Source: Pseudomonadota bacterium (GTDB lineage Bacteria > Myxococcota > UBA9042 > PHBI01). From it: a DNA stretch of 12,477 nt. A model generated the notes under the pieces. It ran no database searches. It had not been told where the DNA came from and saw only the letters and a list, made by a program, of their open reading frames with translations. Positions 1-6,992 of the stretch are shown one piece after another (position 1 is the first letter of the stretch; each line of letters begins with the position of its first letter). The stretch lies in assembly GCA_005772945.1 (NCBI GenBank), contig SXIE01000440.1, positions 1 through 12,477 on the forward strand, given 5' to 3'. The position numbers were made by a program, and so were the translations under genes.

Positions 1-1200
1 CGCTCGACCGGCCACATCCTCGCCGCGGCGAACAACGTCATCAGCAACAACAGCGCGCGCCGCGAGAAGAGCCTCTGGACCGACGGCGGCGAGGGCGAGC
101 AGGTGCGCGTCGTGACCTGCAAGGATCCCGAGGCGGAGGCGAGCTTCGTCGCCGCCGAGATCGCCCGGCGTCGTGACAACGAGGGTCGCGCCTACACCGA
201 CTTCGGCGTGCTGTTCCGGACCAGCATGCAGGCCAAGGCGTTCGAAGAGGCCTTCCGCCTGGCCGGCGTGCCCTATCGCCTGGTCGGCGCCTTCGAGTTC
301 TTCGAGCGCAAGGAGGTCAAGGATCTGCTGAGTTACCTGCGCCTCGCGATCCAGCCGCACGACGAGCTCTCGCTGCTGCGCGTCATCAATTTTCCGCAGC
401 GCGGGATCGGCCCACGCACGATCGAGGTCCTCCACGAGCTGGCGCACACGCGCTCGCAGCATCTCTTCGACGTCATCGCCGGCGCCCGGCAGATCGCGCG
501 CCTGACCGGCGACCAGGGCGCCGAGCTGGAGGACCTCGCGAAGGTCGTCCACGAAACCAGGGCCAAGCTGGCCGAGAAGCTGCCGCTCGATCACGTCGCA
601 CTCTGGCTCGTCGAGCGCCTCAACGCGCGCGAGGCCTGGATCCGCGACCCGACTGAGGGCCCGGGCGGCGAGGGGCGCTGGCGCAACATCGAGTCGCTCC
701 TGAACGGCATGCGCAGCTGGTCCGAGCGCCATCCGCAGGGCGAGCTGCGTGACTACCTGCGGGTCATCGCGCTCGATCAACGCGACGCCGCCGAGGAGAG
801 CCACGGCGGTCAGACCGCGGTCGCGCTCTTGACCTTGCATGCCGCCAAGGGGCTCGAATGGCCGGTCTGCTTCGTGGTCGGCTGCCAGGAAGGACTCCTG
901 CCGCATCAGCGCACGCTCGATGACGACGACGGGGATCTCGCCGAAGAGCGTCGCCTCTTCTACGTCGGCGTCACGCGCGCGCGTCGCGTCTGCTTCCTGT
1001 CGTTCGCGAAGTCCCGCCGGACCTTCCACGGCTCCGAGCCGGCGCGTCCGTCACGTTTCTTGCGCGAGATCCCGGCCGCCCACCGCACCGAGGTCGACCG
1101 CCTCCATGGCGGCGGCGAGCCCGATCCCAAGGACAAGTCCGCGACGCTCGCGCGCTTCGAGGCGCTGAAGGCGCGCCTCGGTCCGGGCAAGGGGCGCTGA
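1..1200 (+). CDS. Rep/UvrD-type superfamily 1A DNA helicase, C-terminal part (5' end outside window)
   Basis: ATP-dependent 3'-5' DNA helicase of the Rep/UvrD/PcrA family, acting in replication restart or repair. The frame is open from base 1, so about 399 residues are visible and the Walker A/B half lies upstream. The first residues, RSTGHILAAANNVI, match the motif IV region (YRS). Motif V (TLHAAKGLEW) is near base 835 and motif VI (EERRLFYVGVTRA) near base 945, followed by PSRFLREIP. The segment EGLLPHQ after motif V and the short tail ending LKARLGPGKGR look more like E. coli Rep than UvrD, which has a further C-terminal Tudor-like domain absent here; this comparison is from memory. It ends in TGA with no T-rich terminator behind it. 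The family is certain; rep versus uvrD/pcrA is not, so no symbol is given. Confidence 0.95.
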   Translation, partial: RSTGHILAAANNVISNNSARREKSLWTDGGEGEQVRVVTCKDPEAEASFVAAEIARRRDNEGRAYTDFGVLFRTSMQAKAFEEAFRLAGVPYRLVGAFEFFERKEVKDLLSYLRLAIQPHDELSLLRVINFPQRGIGPRTIEVLHELAHTRSQHLFDVIAGARQIARLTGDQGAELEDLAKVVHETRAKLAEKLPLDHVALWLVERLNAREAWIRDPTEGPGGEGRWRNIESLLNGMRSWSERHPQGELRDYLRVIALDQRDAAEESHGGQTAVALLTLHAAKGLEWPVCFVVGCQEGLLPHQRTLDDDDGDLAEERRLFYVGVTRARRVCFLSFAKSRRTFHGSEPARPSRFLREIPAAHRTEVDRLHGGGEPDPKDKSATLARFEALKARLGPGKGR

Positions 1201-1211
1201 ACGCCGAGATT

Positions 1212-1239
1212 TTGGCACGAACCGCACGACTGTGATTAG
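1212..1239 (+). promoter_or_regulatory. Possible weak promoter upstream of the outer-membrane protein gene
   Basis: TTGGCA at 1212-1217 is followed after 16 bases by GATTAG at 1234-1239. A TG at 1231-1232 sits in the extended -10 position. The -10 match is poor (3 of 6), so this is a tentative call, supported mainly by its place in the 96-base gap before the next gene. Confidence 0.3.
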
Positions 1240-1240
1240 A

Positions 1241-1255
1241 GCGAGCCTGGCTCGC
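1241..1255. repeat. Perfect inverted repeat GCGAGCC-T-GGCTCGC
   Basis: A 7-base inverted repeat with a single central base lies between the helicase gene and the next gene. As RNA it could form a six-pair stem with a three-base loop, but no T run follows, so it is not a standard intrinsic terminator. It would overlap the start point of the possible promoter at 1212-1239, which is also where an operator could sit. Function unknown. Confidence 0.5.
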
Positions 1256-1296
1256 CACTGCTTCTCGCGGTGACCCATGCTCCTGAGGATACCTCC

Positions 1297-2010
1297 ATGC
1301 GTCATGCTTCCCGTCATCCGGCTCTCGCCTCGCTCGCGCTCGTCGCCCTCGCATCAGGGTTTGCGCTGCCCAGGGCCGCGCACGCCGACCCGCTCACGCC
1401 AGGCGGACAGGACTCGGGCGTCGTCACGTCGATCAGCCGGGGCGTGGTCGAGCTCGGCATGGACAACGTCCTGGTGCTCGACTTCCGTGACGACGCGCAG
1501 CCCTCGGGCGGCAGTGTTTCGGGACTCGGCGTCTCGTTCATCGGTGGCCCGACCCTGCGCGTCTTCGTGCTCCCGAACTTCTCGGTCGCGCTCAACCTCA
1601 ACCTCCTGCTCGAGAAGCGGACGTCGACCCTCACCGACGCCGCAGGGGCAGAGACCACGACGCTCGACGACAACTCGATCGGGTTTGTCGGCACGGTCCT
1701 GGCGGACTACTACGTGCGCCTCGGTCGCGGCATGTTCTTCAAGCCCGGCCTTGGCGGCGGCGGCTTCTTTCTCTCACACCGCATTCCGGGCGCCACCGAC
1801 GGCACCCGGATCCTCGAAAGCAGCGCCGGCGGCATCATCCGCGCGCAGCTCGGGCTCGTGTACTACACGTCGCGCCGCTTCAACCTGAAGGCGGGGGTCG
1901 ATCTGCTCGCGCTCTTCGGGAGCCGCAAGGCCAAGACCGACGGCGCCGAGGCGCGCAGTCTCATGGAGATCCACGCGGGCTGGAACGTCGGTTTCGGCTA
2001 CGTCTTCTGA
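1297..2010 (+). CDS. Exported protein, probable outer-membrane beta-barrel
   Basis: A 237-residue protein I cannot assign to a named family. ATG 1297 is chosen because GAGGA (1285-1289) lies seven bases upstream and the N-terminus is then a clean signal peptide: basic start, hydrophobic core LASLALVALASGFAL, and predicted cleavage after AHA at residue 30. A GTG at 1270 in the same frame would add nine residues and has no comparable ribosome site. The mature part has alternating hydrophobic strands (VSFIGGPTLRVFVL, FSVALNLNLLL, VGTVLADYYVRLG, IIRAQLGLVYYTS, AGVDLLALFG) and ends in HAGWNVGFGYVF, with the terminal Phe typical of substrates of the outer-membrane assembly machinery. A small 8- to 10-stranded barrel is my inference. 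It appears to be a single-gene unit, with an intrinsic terminator right after it. Function unknown. Confidence 0.8.
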   Translation: MRHASRHPALASLALVALASGFALPRAAHADPLTPGGQDSGVVTSISRGVVELGMDNVLVLDFRDDAQPSGGSVSGLGVSFIGGPTLRVFVLPNFSVALNLNLLLEKRTSTLTDAAGAETTTLDDNSIGFVGTVLADYYVRLGRGMFFKPGLGGGGFFLSHRIPGATDGTRILESSAGGIIRAQLGLVYYTSRRFNLKAGVDLLALFGSRKAKTDGAEARSLMEIHAGWNVGFGYVF

Positions 2011-2019
2011 CCCGCGCAC

Positions 2020-2040
2020 CCGCGAGCGCTTGCGGTTTTT
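2020..2040 (+). terminator. Intrinsic terminator after the outer-membrane protein gene
   Basis: CCGCGA (2020-2025) pairs with TTGCGG (2030-2035) around a GCGC loop, with one G-T pair, and is followed directly by TTTTT (2036-2040). It begins ten bases after the stop codon. The stem is short but the T run is striking in such GC-rich DNA. It ends only 25 bases before the next start codon. Confidence 0.65.
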
Positions 2041-2065
2041 CGGCTTTTCTCGCAACGTCGCGCGC

Positions 2066-2833
2066 ATGAAGCAGCCGCTCAGCGCCATCGCACTCGTTCT
2101 CGTCACGCTCGTAGTCGCGCTCGGCGCGGCGCGTCCCGCCCACGCCTTCGAGCTCGGTTCGCGCCGCCTCGAGGTCAGCGGGCCGCTCGACGTGAAGGCG
2201 GCGCTCAAGCTGTCGCAGGACCTCATCAAGCTGAACGAGGCCGACGACGCCCCTATCTATCTGATCGTTACGGCGACCGGCGGCTCGGCGCAGGGCGTGA
2301 TGCTCGTCGCCGACACCATCAAATCGCTGCAGGCCCCGGTCGTGGCCGTCGTGGTGAGCCCCGTGCAAGGTGCGGGCGCCGCGCTCCCGCTTTTTGCCGA
2401 CCGTGTGGTCATGCTTCCGTCGGCGGCGTTGGTGCTGACGGAGATCGACTACGAGGGCGTGGCCAAACCCGAGGAGCCCAAGCCCGACGCCAAGCCCGAC
2501 CCGAAGCCGGACGCGAAGCCCGACGCGAAACCGGAGACCGCCAAGGCCCCGTCCAAGCAGACGCTCTTCCTTCAGAAGGTGCGCGCCGACTACCTCGACC
2601 ACTTCTGGGCGAGCGTGGCGAAGCGCCTCGGAGAGCGCCCCGCGGACCTGAAGGCCGCTCTGGAGGCGGGTGGCAAGACCGTGAGCGCGCAGGAGGCGCT
2701 CGCGAAGAAGGTTGCCTTCGAGATCGTGACGCAGCTGTCGACGCCACGCATCCCGACGGAAAAGATCGAGTCGAAGGTCGTGACCGTTCGCAACTCGGTC
2801 CGTACCGTCGAGCCCCCGCCCGCCAAGCCGTGA
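2066..2833 (+). CDS. Exported ClpP-fold (ClpP/crotonase-like) protein, apparently without catalytic residues
   Basis: A 255-residue protein with a signal peptide (MKQPLSAIALVLVTLVVALG, cleavage likely after AHA at residue 27), so it acts outside the cytoplasm, unlike ClpP. Residues 60-130 follow the ClpP core: IYLIVTATGGS (ClpP usually has INSPGGS), a helix LVADTIKSL, AVVVSPVQGAGAALPL (ClpP GQAASMGAFLL) and ADRVVMLPSAALVLTE (ClpP NSRVMIHQP). Aligned by eye, the nucleophile Ser falls on Gly and the His on Thr. The later KTVSAQEALAKKVAFEIV matches the ClpP segment after its catalytic Asp, which is also missing. A (KPDA)n linker at residues 139-157 is inserted before the last helices. ATG 2066 is preferred over an in-frame TTG at 2030, which lies in the terminator stem; neither has a clear ribosome site. 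It is followed after 7 bases by the SDR gene. A binding or scaffolding role is possible; an SppA-like relative is the alternative. Confidence 0.7.
   Translation: MKQPLSAIALVLVTLVVALGAARPAHAFELGSRRLEVSGPLDVKAALKLSQDLIKLNEADDAPIYLIVTATGGSAQGVMLVADTIKSLQAPVVAVVVSPVQGAGAALPLFADRVVMLPSAALVLTEIDYEGVAKPEEPKPDAKPDPKPDAKPDAKPETAKAPSKQTLFLQKVRADYLDHFWASVAKRLGERPADLKAALEAGGKTVSAQEALAKKVAFEIVTQLSTPRIPTEKIESKVVTVRNSVRTVEPPPAKP
2480..2536 (+). repeat. In-frame 12-base repeat encoding a Lys-Pro-Asp-Ala linker
   Basis: Imperfect tandem units of the type AAGCCCGACGCC encode KPDA KPDP KPDA KPDA KPE, preceded by KPEEP. The segment should form a stiff, extended, charged linker between the ClpP-like core and the C-terminal helices. 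Such repeats often vary in copy number between strains. Confidence 0.85.
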
Positions 2834-2840
2834 GGTACCC

Positions 2841-3887
2841 GTGACACCCGCGCCCGCATCGTCTGCCTCGTCGGGTGTCTCGACGTCTGCCCCCGCCTCG
2901 GGTGGGTCCGCGGCTCCCCGGGCGCCGACCTCCGGGGCACCGCTGCGCGTCGCACTCACCGGGGTTCGCACGTTCCTGGGGGAGCGCCTCATCCGCGCGC
3001 TCGAGGCCGATCCGCGCTGCGAGCACGTCGTGGCGCTCGATGTGCGCCCGCCGATCGAGCCGGGTACCAAGACGCGCTTCGTGCGGCTCGATCTCACCGA
3101 TCCGACCGCGGACGACCAGCTCGCCCAGGTCCTCGTGTCCGACGGGATTACGACGCTCGTGCATGCGGCGTTTCTCGCGTACCCGTCGCATGCGCGAAGC
3201 TGGGCGCACGAGCTCGAGGCGATCGGCTCGCTCTACGTCATGAATGCCGCCGCGCAGGCCAAAATCCACAAGTTCATCCTGCCCTCGACGACGGCCGTCT
3301 ACGGCGCCAACGCGTCCAATCCGGCGTTTCTGAGCGAGGACCATCCGCTGCGCGGCGTGGCCGGCAGCCGCTGGGTGTCGGACCGCGTGTCGATCGAGCG
3401 CGAGCTCGTCAAGCTGCGCAAAGACTGCCCGTCGATGATCACGACGTCGTTGCGCTACTGCATGACGGTGGGTCCGACGATCCGGAACTTCTACACCAAG
3501 ATGCTCTCGCAGCCGGTGGTCTCGACCGTCATGGGCTACGACCCGCTCGTGCAATTCCTGCACGAAGACGATGCCGTCGGGGCCTTGCTGAAGGCGGTCT
3601 TCGAGGACCACCCGGGTGTCTACAACGTTGTCGGCGACGGGACGCTCTATTACTCGGACGTGCTGCGCCTCGGCGGCAAGGTGTCCGTGCCGGTGCCCCA
3701 TTTTCTCGGGTATCCGGCGGCGACCGCGCTCTTCAACGTGCAGCTGTCGGTCGTGCCCGGGCGCTTCCTCAACTTCTTCCGTTTCTCCTGGGTCGCCGAC
3801 GGCACGCGTATGCGGCGCGACCTCGGCTTCACGCCGACCCACAGCACGCGCGAGGCCCTCGCGAGCTTCTATGGAGTGGCGCGATGA
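2841..3887 (+). CDS. Atypical extended SDR (NAD-dependent epimerase/dehydratase family), GalE2/Rv0501-like
   Basis: A 348-residue Rossmann-fold protein. GTG 2841 is chosen because GAGG (2832-2835) precedes it at suitable distance; it follows the previous stop by 7 bases. Residues 1-35 are a low-complexity Ala/Ser/Pro/Gly stretch. The dinucleotide-binding loop is TGVRTFLG (40-47), with an acidic Asp67 at the end of the second strand suggesting NAD rather than NADP, and VHAA near 107. PSTTAVYG (148-155) carries the Ser/Thr of the active site, but the YxxxK catalytic pair is replaced: the expected place reads WVSDR (178-182). The layout, including FLHEDDAVGALL and VPVPHFLG, resembles from memory the mycobacterial protein Rv0501 (GalE2), which also sits beside an acyltransferase gene. 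The stop overlaps the next start (ATGA). Substrate unknown; classical sugar-epimerase activity is doubtful. Confidence 0.85.
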   Translation: MTPAPASSASSGVSTSAPASGGSAAPRAPTSGAPLRVALTGVRTFLGERLIRALEADPRCEHVVALDVRPPIEPGTKTRFVRLDLTDPTADDQLAQVLVSDGITTLVHAAFLAYPSHARSWAHELEAIGSLYVMNAAAQAKIHKFILPSTTAVYGANASNPAFLSEDHPLRGVAGSRWVSDRVSIERELVKLRKDCPSMITTSLRYCMTVGPTIRNFYTKMLSQPVVSTVMGYDPLVQFLHEDDAVGALLKAVFEDHPGVYNVVGDGTLYYSDVLRLGGKVSVPVPHFLGYPAATALFNVQLSVVPGRFLNFFRFSWVADGTRMRRDLGFTPTHSTREALASFYGVAR

Positions 3888-4897
3888 AAGAGAAAGCGAA
3901 CGCACGTGACGCCGCCCAGGCCGCGCCGCCGCCGGCGCCGCCCCCGCCAGAGGTCTTCGAGTCCAAGAAGGACGTCGTCTCGCTCGAGGAGGTCATCGAG
4001 GCGCTGCAGCAGCTCGGCGAGCTGCCGGCGATGCGGGCCGTCCTCGGCGCCTTCCAGCGCATCGGGGTGGCGCGCCTCGAGCAGCTGATGCACTACCTGC
4101 TCAAGACGGGCGAGCCGGGTGCGTATGACGAGTTCGGCTTCGAGCCCGAGGCGCTCGACCGGGTCGAGCCGATCGCGAAGTGGTTCCACGATCACTACTT
4201 CCGCGTCGAGTCCAAGGGCATCGAGAACATCCCCGCGGAAGGGCGCGTGCTGCTCGTCGCGAACCACTCGGGGACCTTGCCGTACGACGGCGCGATGGTC
4301 GTGTCGACCATCCGGATCCAGCACCCGGCGCATCGCCGCGTGCGCACGCTGGTCGAGGACTTCATCTACCATCTGCCCTATCTGGGCAGCTTCATGAGCC
4401 GCGTCGGGGCGGTGCGTGCGTGCCAGGAGAACGCGCAGCGCCTCCTCGAGAACGACCAGGCCACGCTGGTTTTCCCGGAGGGGGTCAAGGGGATCGGCAA
4501 GCTCTTCTCGAAGCGCTATCGCCTCCAACGCTTCGGGCGCGGCGGAGCGCTCAAGCTCGCGGCGGCGACCCACGCGCCGATCGTGCCGGTGTCGATCGTC
4601 GGCGCCGAGGAGTCGATGCCGCTGCTCTCGAAGGTGAGCTGGCTCGCGCGCCCGCTGGGCTTGCCCTACATCCCCATCACGCCGACCATGCCGCTGCTCG
4701 GGCCGCTCGGGCTCTTGCCGCTGCCGACCAAGTGGTTCATCGACTTCGGCCCGGTGATGGATCTGTCGGAGTACGATCCCGAGGCGCTGCAGCACGACCG
4801 CGTGCTCCTCAATCGCCTGAACGAAGAGCTGCGTACGACGGTGCAGGCGATGATCGACGCGCGCCTCACGACGCGCAAATCGGTGGTGTTCGGATGA
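3884..4897 (+). CDS. Lysophospholipid/glycerol acyltransferase family protein (PlsC-like, Rv0502-type)
   Basis: A 337-residue acyltransferase, expected to move a fatty acyl chain onto a lipid acceptor at the inner face of the membrane. ATG 3884 overlaps the SDR stop as ATGA, with GGAG (3873-3876) seven bases upstream. It opens with a Pro/Ala-rich stretch and a helical region (residues 32-75). Block I is [10 protein letters not shown] with His128 and Asp135, that is H-X6-D instead of the usual H-X4-D; block III is FPEG (197-200) followed by VKGIGKLF and [11 protein letters not shown]; block IV is [13 protein letters not shown]. These match, from memory, mycobacterial Rv0502 and the MGAT-like branch of the superfamily better than true PlsC. 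No clear transmembrane segment is visible, though 255-280 is quite hydrophobic. Acceptor and donor are unknown; the paired SDR suggests a joint pathway. Confidence 0.9.
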   Translation: MKEKANARDAAQAAPPPAPPPPEVFESKKDVVSLEEVIEALQQLGELPAMRAVLGAFQRIGVARLEQLMHYLLKTGEPGAYDEFGFEPEALDRVEPIAKWFHDHYFRVESKGIENIPAEGRVLLVANHSGTLPYDGAMVVSTIRIQHPAHRRVRTLVEDFIYHLPYLGSFMSRVGAVRACQENAQRLLENDQATLVFPEGVKGIGKLFSKRYRLQRFGRGGALKLAAATHAPIVPVSIVGAEESMPLLSKVSWLARPLGLPYIPITPTMPLLGPLGLLPLPTKWFIDFGPVMDLSEYDPEALQHDRVLLNRLNEELRTTVQAMIDARLTTRKSVVFG

Positions 4898-5916
4898 CGG
4901 TCGCGGATCTGCGCTCCGACACCGTCACGCGCCCGACGCCCGCGATGCGCAAGGCGATGGCCGAGGCCGAGGTGGGCGACGCCGTCTTCGGCGACGACCC
5001 GACCGTGAATCGGCTCGAGGCGGTGGTGGCCGAGCGCTTCGGGTTCGAGGCGGCGCTGTTCGTGCCGAGCGGGACGCTGGCGAACCAGCTCGCGATGGGG
5101 GTCTTGGCGGGTCCCGGCGAGGCGGTGTTGATGCCCGAGTTCGCGCACATCGCGCGCTGGGAGGGTGGGGGAGCGGCGGCGACGTTCGGCGTGCACCTCA
5201 TCCAGGTCGCGGCGCCCGAGGGCCTGCCTACCTTAGAAGGGCTCGCGGCGCACGCCTACGGGCCGCATCTCAAGGCGCCGACCCCGCGCGCCATGGCGCT
5301 CGAGAACACCCACAACTGGGCGGGCGGGCGCGCGTATGGCGCCGCGCAGCTCGGGGCGCGCACGGCGTGGGCCAAGGCGCGCGGGCTGGCGTGTCATTTG
5401 GACGGGGCGCGCATCTTCAACGCGGCGCACGCGACGGGCGAGGCCGCCGAGGTGCTGGTCCGCGGCTTCGACACGCTCAGCGTCTGTTTTTCGAAGGGGC
5501 TCGGGGCCCCGGTGGGCAGCGCGCTCCTCGGATCGCGCGCGCTCATCGCCCGCGCCGATCGCCTCCGCCATCGCCTCGGGGCCGGCTGGCGGCAGGCGGG
5601 GAGCCTCGCCGCGGCCGCCCTGTATGCGCTCGATCACCACGTCGCGCGGATGTGTGAAGACCATTCACGCGCGCAGCGCCTCGCCGAGCGGATCCAGCGC
5701 CACGCGATCGGGACGGTGCTCCATCCGGTCGAGACCAATATCCTCCAATTCGCGGTGCACACGCGCTTCGAGAGTGCCGCGGCGCTCGTCGCGCGCGCCG
5801 CCGAGCGCGGGCTGCTCTTCTTCCCGACGGGTCCGCAAACCGCGCGCCTCGTGACCCATCTCGACTTCGATGACGCCGCGCTCGCGCATGCGACGCGCGT
5901 CTTCGAGACGCTCTAG
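4894..5916 (+). CDS. ltaE: Low-specificity L-threonine aldolase
   Basis: A 340-residue PLP-dependent fold-type I enzyme that splits L-threonine or L-allo-threonine to glycine and acetaldehyde in the cytoplasm. Hallmarks in order: [18 protein letters not shown] at residues 5-22; [12 protein letters not shown] (56-67), the cofactor-phosphate region; [10 protein letters not shown] with His85, matching the ring-stacking His; [10 protein letters not shown] (136-145); [11 protein letters not shown] with Asp170 and Arg173; and [14 protein letters not shown] with the Schiff-base Lys201. Length is normal for the family. ATG 4894 overlaps the acyltransferase stop (ATGA); the frame stays open upstream to about 4180, but that stretch is an out-of-frame reading of the acyltransferase gene. 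Era follows after 16 bases. No link between the aldolase and the lipid genes is evident beyond cotranscription. Confidence 0.94.
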   Translation: MTVADLRSDTVTRPTPAMRKAMAEAEVGDAVFGDDPTVNRLEAVVAERFGFEAALFVPSGTLANQLAMGVLAGPGEAVLMPEFAHIARWEGGGAAATFGVHLIQVAAPEGLPTLEGLAAHAYGPHLKAPTPRAMALENTHNWAGGRAYGAAQLGARTAWAKARGLACHLDGARIFNAAHATGEAAEVLVRGFDTLSVCFSKGLGAPVGSALLGSRALIARADRLRHRLGAGWRQAGSLAAAALYALDHHVARMCEDHSRAQRLAERIQRHAIGTVLHPVETNILQFAVHTRFESAAALVARAAERGLLFFPTGPQTARLVTHLDFDDAALAHATRVFETL

Positions 5917-5932
5917 CCCGGTCGTACCCACC

Positions 5933-6865
5933 ATGACTGAACCCCATCGCTGCGGCTTCATCGGCATCCTCGGGCGTCCGAACGTCGGGAAGTCCACGCT
6001 GCTCAATCGCGTGCTCGGGCAGAAGCTCGCCATCGCTACGCCCAAACCGCAGACGACGCGCGACCGGATCCAGGGGATCCGTACCTTCCCGGACTGGCAG
6101 GCGATCTTCGTCGACACCCCCGGGATCCACGAGGCCAAGACGCGCCTCAATCGCCACATGGTCGACCTCGCCATCGCGACCGTCGGGGACGTCGACCTCT
6201 GCTACCTCTTGATCGACGTCCACAAGGCCACGACCCCGAACGGCCTCGAGCGCACGCTGAACGAGACCGCCGCGATCGTCGAGCACATCAAGGCCGCGGG
6301 CAAGCCGGCGTTCCTCGTCATCAACAAGATCGACAAGCTCGCCGAGCGCAGCGATCTCTTCGCGCTCATCGAGAAGGTGACGCCGCTCCACGATTGGAAG
6401 GAGATCGTCCCGGTGTCGGCCAAGAAGTCTGACAACGTCGAGCGGTTGCTTGCAACGACGCGCAACTATCTGCCCGAGGGGCCGCCGCTGTTTGCGGCCG
6501 ACACGCTGACCGATCGCCCGATGCGCTTCATCGCCAAGGAGATCATCCGCGAGCAGCTCTTCCTGCATCTGGCGCAAGAGCTGCCGTACTCGACCGCCGT
6601 CGACATCCTGTCCTGGGAGGAGAAGGGACCGAGCGAGGGCGGCGTCGTGGTCATTCACGCGAACGTCCACGTCGGGCGCGCGAGCCACAAGCCGATCGTC
6701 GTGGGCAAGGGCGGCGCGCAGATCAAGGTCATCGGCGAGCAGGCCCGTACGCGCATCGAGCGGCTCCTCGAGCGCAAGGTCTTCCTCGATCTGCGCGTGA
6801 AGGTCGACGAGGGCTGGGTCGACCGCGCGGAGGCGCTCAAGGGCCTCGGCTACGGCGACGAGTGA
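5933..6865 (+). CDS. era: GTPase Era (30S ribosomal subunit assembly)
   Basis: A 310-residue GTPase that binds the 3' end of 16S rRNA and aids 30S maturation, tying ribosome assembly to growth. G1 is GRPNVGKS (14-21), the switch region is PQTTRDRIQGI (39-49), G3 is DTPG (61-64), G4 is NKID (131-134) and G5 is SAK (162-164). The C-terminal KH domain is complete, with the RNA-binding loop GKGG (258-261) and the typical Era ending EGWVDRAEALKGLGYGDE. ATG 5933 is chosen because the protein then starts at the usual distance before G1; the frame is open upstream to 5870 inside ltaE but without family similarity. No strong ribosome site is visible, so translation may depend on the upstream genes. 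The common neighbours rnc and recO are not present here. Confidence 0.97.
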   Translation: MTEPHRCGFIGILGRPNVGKSTLLNRVLGQKLAIATPKPQTTRDRIQGIRTFPDWQAIFVDTPGIHEAKTRLNRHMVDLAIATVGDVDLCYLLIDVHKATTPNGLERTLNETAAIVEHIKAAGKPAFLVINKIDKLAERSDLFALIEKVTPLHDWKEIVPVSAKKSDNVERLLATTRNYLPEGPPLFAADTLTDRPMRFIAKEIIREQLFLHLAQELPYSTAVDILSWEEKGPSEGGVVVIHANVHVGRASHKPIVVGKGGAQIKVIGEQARTRIERLLERKVFLDLRVKVDEGWVDRAEALKGLGYGDE

Positions 6866-6873
6866 TGTCCAGA

Positions 6874-6897
6874 ACGCTTGCGTATCCGTGCAAGCGT
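6874..6897. repeat. Inverted repeat ACGCTTGC-N8-GCAAGCGT after era
   Basis: A perfect 8-base inverted repeat starts eight bases after the era stop. It can fold into a stable hairpin, and two wobble pairs could extend it inward. No T run follows, so it is not a canonical intrinsic terminator; it may protect the 3' end of the operon mRNA or be a protein-binding site for the downstream glutathione transferase gene. TGCGTA (6879-6884) can alternatively pair with TACGCA (6897-6902), so two folds compete. Confidence 0.55.
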
Positions 6898-6992
6898 ACG
6901 CATGTCGCGGGGCGACTTGAATGAGGTCACGCCGGTGCCGACCTTGGGCGCCTCGCGAGTTGTCGCCTTCTCTTGATGATGGAGTCCTGACG

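Noticed and set aside
1212..1227. TGGCACG resembling the -24 half of a sigma54 promoter
   Set aside because: The -12 element is missing: a GC occurs two bases too close and TTGC is absent.
2030..2065. TTG at 2030 as start of the ClpP-like gene
   Set aside because: It lies in the terminator stem, and the signal peptide is complete from ATG 2066.
2409..3905. Minus-strand frame of 498 codons over the SDR gene
   Set aside because: Same artefact: arginine-rich, no recognisable motif, opposite a well-supported gene.
4180..4893. Upstream extension of the threonine aldolase frame by 238 codons
   Set aside because: It is an out-of-frame reading of the acyltransferase gene with low-complexity Arg/Ala/Gly sequence; the aldolase family start is at 4894.
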